Assembly (NCBI GenBank): GCA_022823865.1
Contig: JAJEHF010000123.1
Coordinates: forward strand, 1 to 48,406
Source of the DNA: Bryobacterales bacterium
GTDB taxonomy: Bacteria > Acidobacteriota > Terriglobia > Bryobacterales > UBA6623
Length of the DNA: 48,406 nucleotides
Direction of reading: 5' to 3'
The position numbers and the translations under genes are program-made. The notes beneath the pieces are model-generated. The model worked only from the letters and a program-made list of their open reading frames with translations, searched no databases and was not told the DNA's origin. This document shows, in pieces, positions 48,312-48,406 of the stretch. Within the stretch, counting starts at the first letter, position 1, and each line of letters starts with the position of its first letter.

Positions 48312-48406
48312 GCTCACGCGCAGCAATGCTTGCGCTGGTTGGGGCCGGGTAGGTTTCGAACGGTTGCTCGTGGCGGGGTCCTGTCTCTGAGCGGGAACCG
48401 TTGTGA
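48267..48406 (+). mobile_element. Right copy of the dispersed element (outer 140 bp), inverted relative to the left copy
   Basis: Begins GGTAACTACTCAGG at 48267 and matches the reverse complement of 162-301 at 138 of 140 positions. The body extends out of the window to the right. It interrupts the desaturase gene, which shows real insertion rather than a shared gene. Confidence 0.75.

Noticed and set aside
48330..48370. tRNA-like GGTTTCGAAC segment in the terminal repeat
   Set aside because: No acceptor stem, anticodon arm or D-loop can be folded around it.
1..48406. Window as a circular molecule with overlapping ends
   Set aside because: The terminal match is inverted, not direct, so the ends cannot be joined as a circle.

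Overview
This window is a GC-rich piece of a Gram-negative bacterial genome, most likely an Acidobacteriota. The best taxonomic marker is a secreted VWA protein of the 'VWFA-related Acidobacterial domain' type (14814-15860). A DUF1549/DUF1553 plus DUF1501 pair, a SpoIIE/GAF phosphatase, an LPS heptosyltransferase and DUF3604 proteins fit the same assignment. There is no rRNA, tRNA or CRISPR array that I can see.

Layout. (1) 1-2400: left boundary. A dispersed element carries the start of a DNA adenine methylase and ends at about 301. It is followed by a DUF5343 gene with an internal amber codon, a DUF3800 gene, and the stump of a secreted beta-propeller-like protein whose 3' part is missing. 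(2) 2508-11808: coproporphyrin-type ferrochelatase, then a copper/silver efflux operon (small secreted leader protein, CusC, CusB, CusA, small secreted protein) and a cupin. (3) 11849-14766: tightly overlapped operon of TrmB-type regulator, GalU, PncA and NUDIX. (4) 14814-22650: VWA protein, then UppS-CdsA, DnaB and the DUF1549/DUF1501 pair. (5) 22650-28440: accessory strip with small unknown genes, a three-gene cassette (57 aa, 169 aa two-TM, 35 aa proline-rich) ending in a clear terminator, a two-TM miniprotein, an orphan antitoxin beside a toxin remnant, a Spy-like periplasmic protein, a zinc-ribbon protein, an IS21 IstB remnant and a methyltransferase. (6) 28456-46291: mostly core or secreted-protein genes: methyltransferase, beta-helix protein, DUF3604 fusion, degenerate nucleotidyltransferase plus heptosyltransferase, SGNH hydrolase, TerB-like protein, MsrA, SIS-domain protein, NYN/OST-HTH protein, lysine-less DeoC homologue, GAF-GAF-PP2C phosphatase, LysA and an SDR. 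(7) 46484-48406: OxyR-like regulator broken by an amber codon, divergent from a desaturase that is cut by a second, inverted copy of the element found at the left end.

How it works together. The copper operon encodes a complete tripartite pump. The TrmB-GalU-PncA-NUDIX operon links UDP-glucose supply with NAD salvage. UppS and CdsA supply lipid carriers for envelope synthesis. The candidates for an undescribed system are the small-protein cassette at 23215-24034 and the DUF5343-DUF3800 pair at the left edge. Both lie in mobile or eroded neighbourhoods. Several genes appear to have a -10 element only 7-9 nt before the start codon, suggesting leaderless transcripts.
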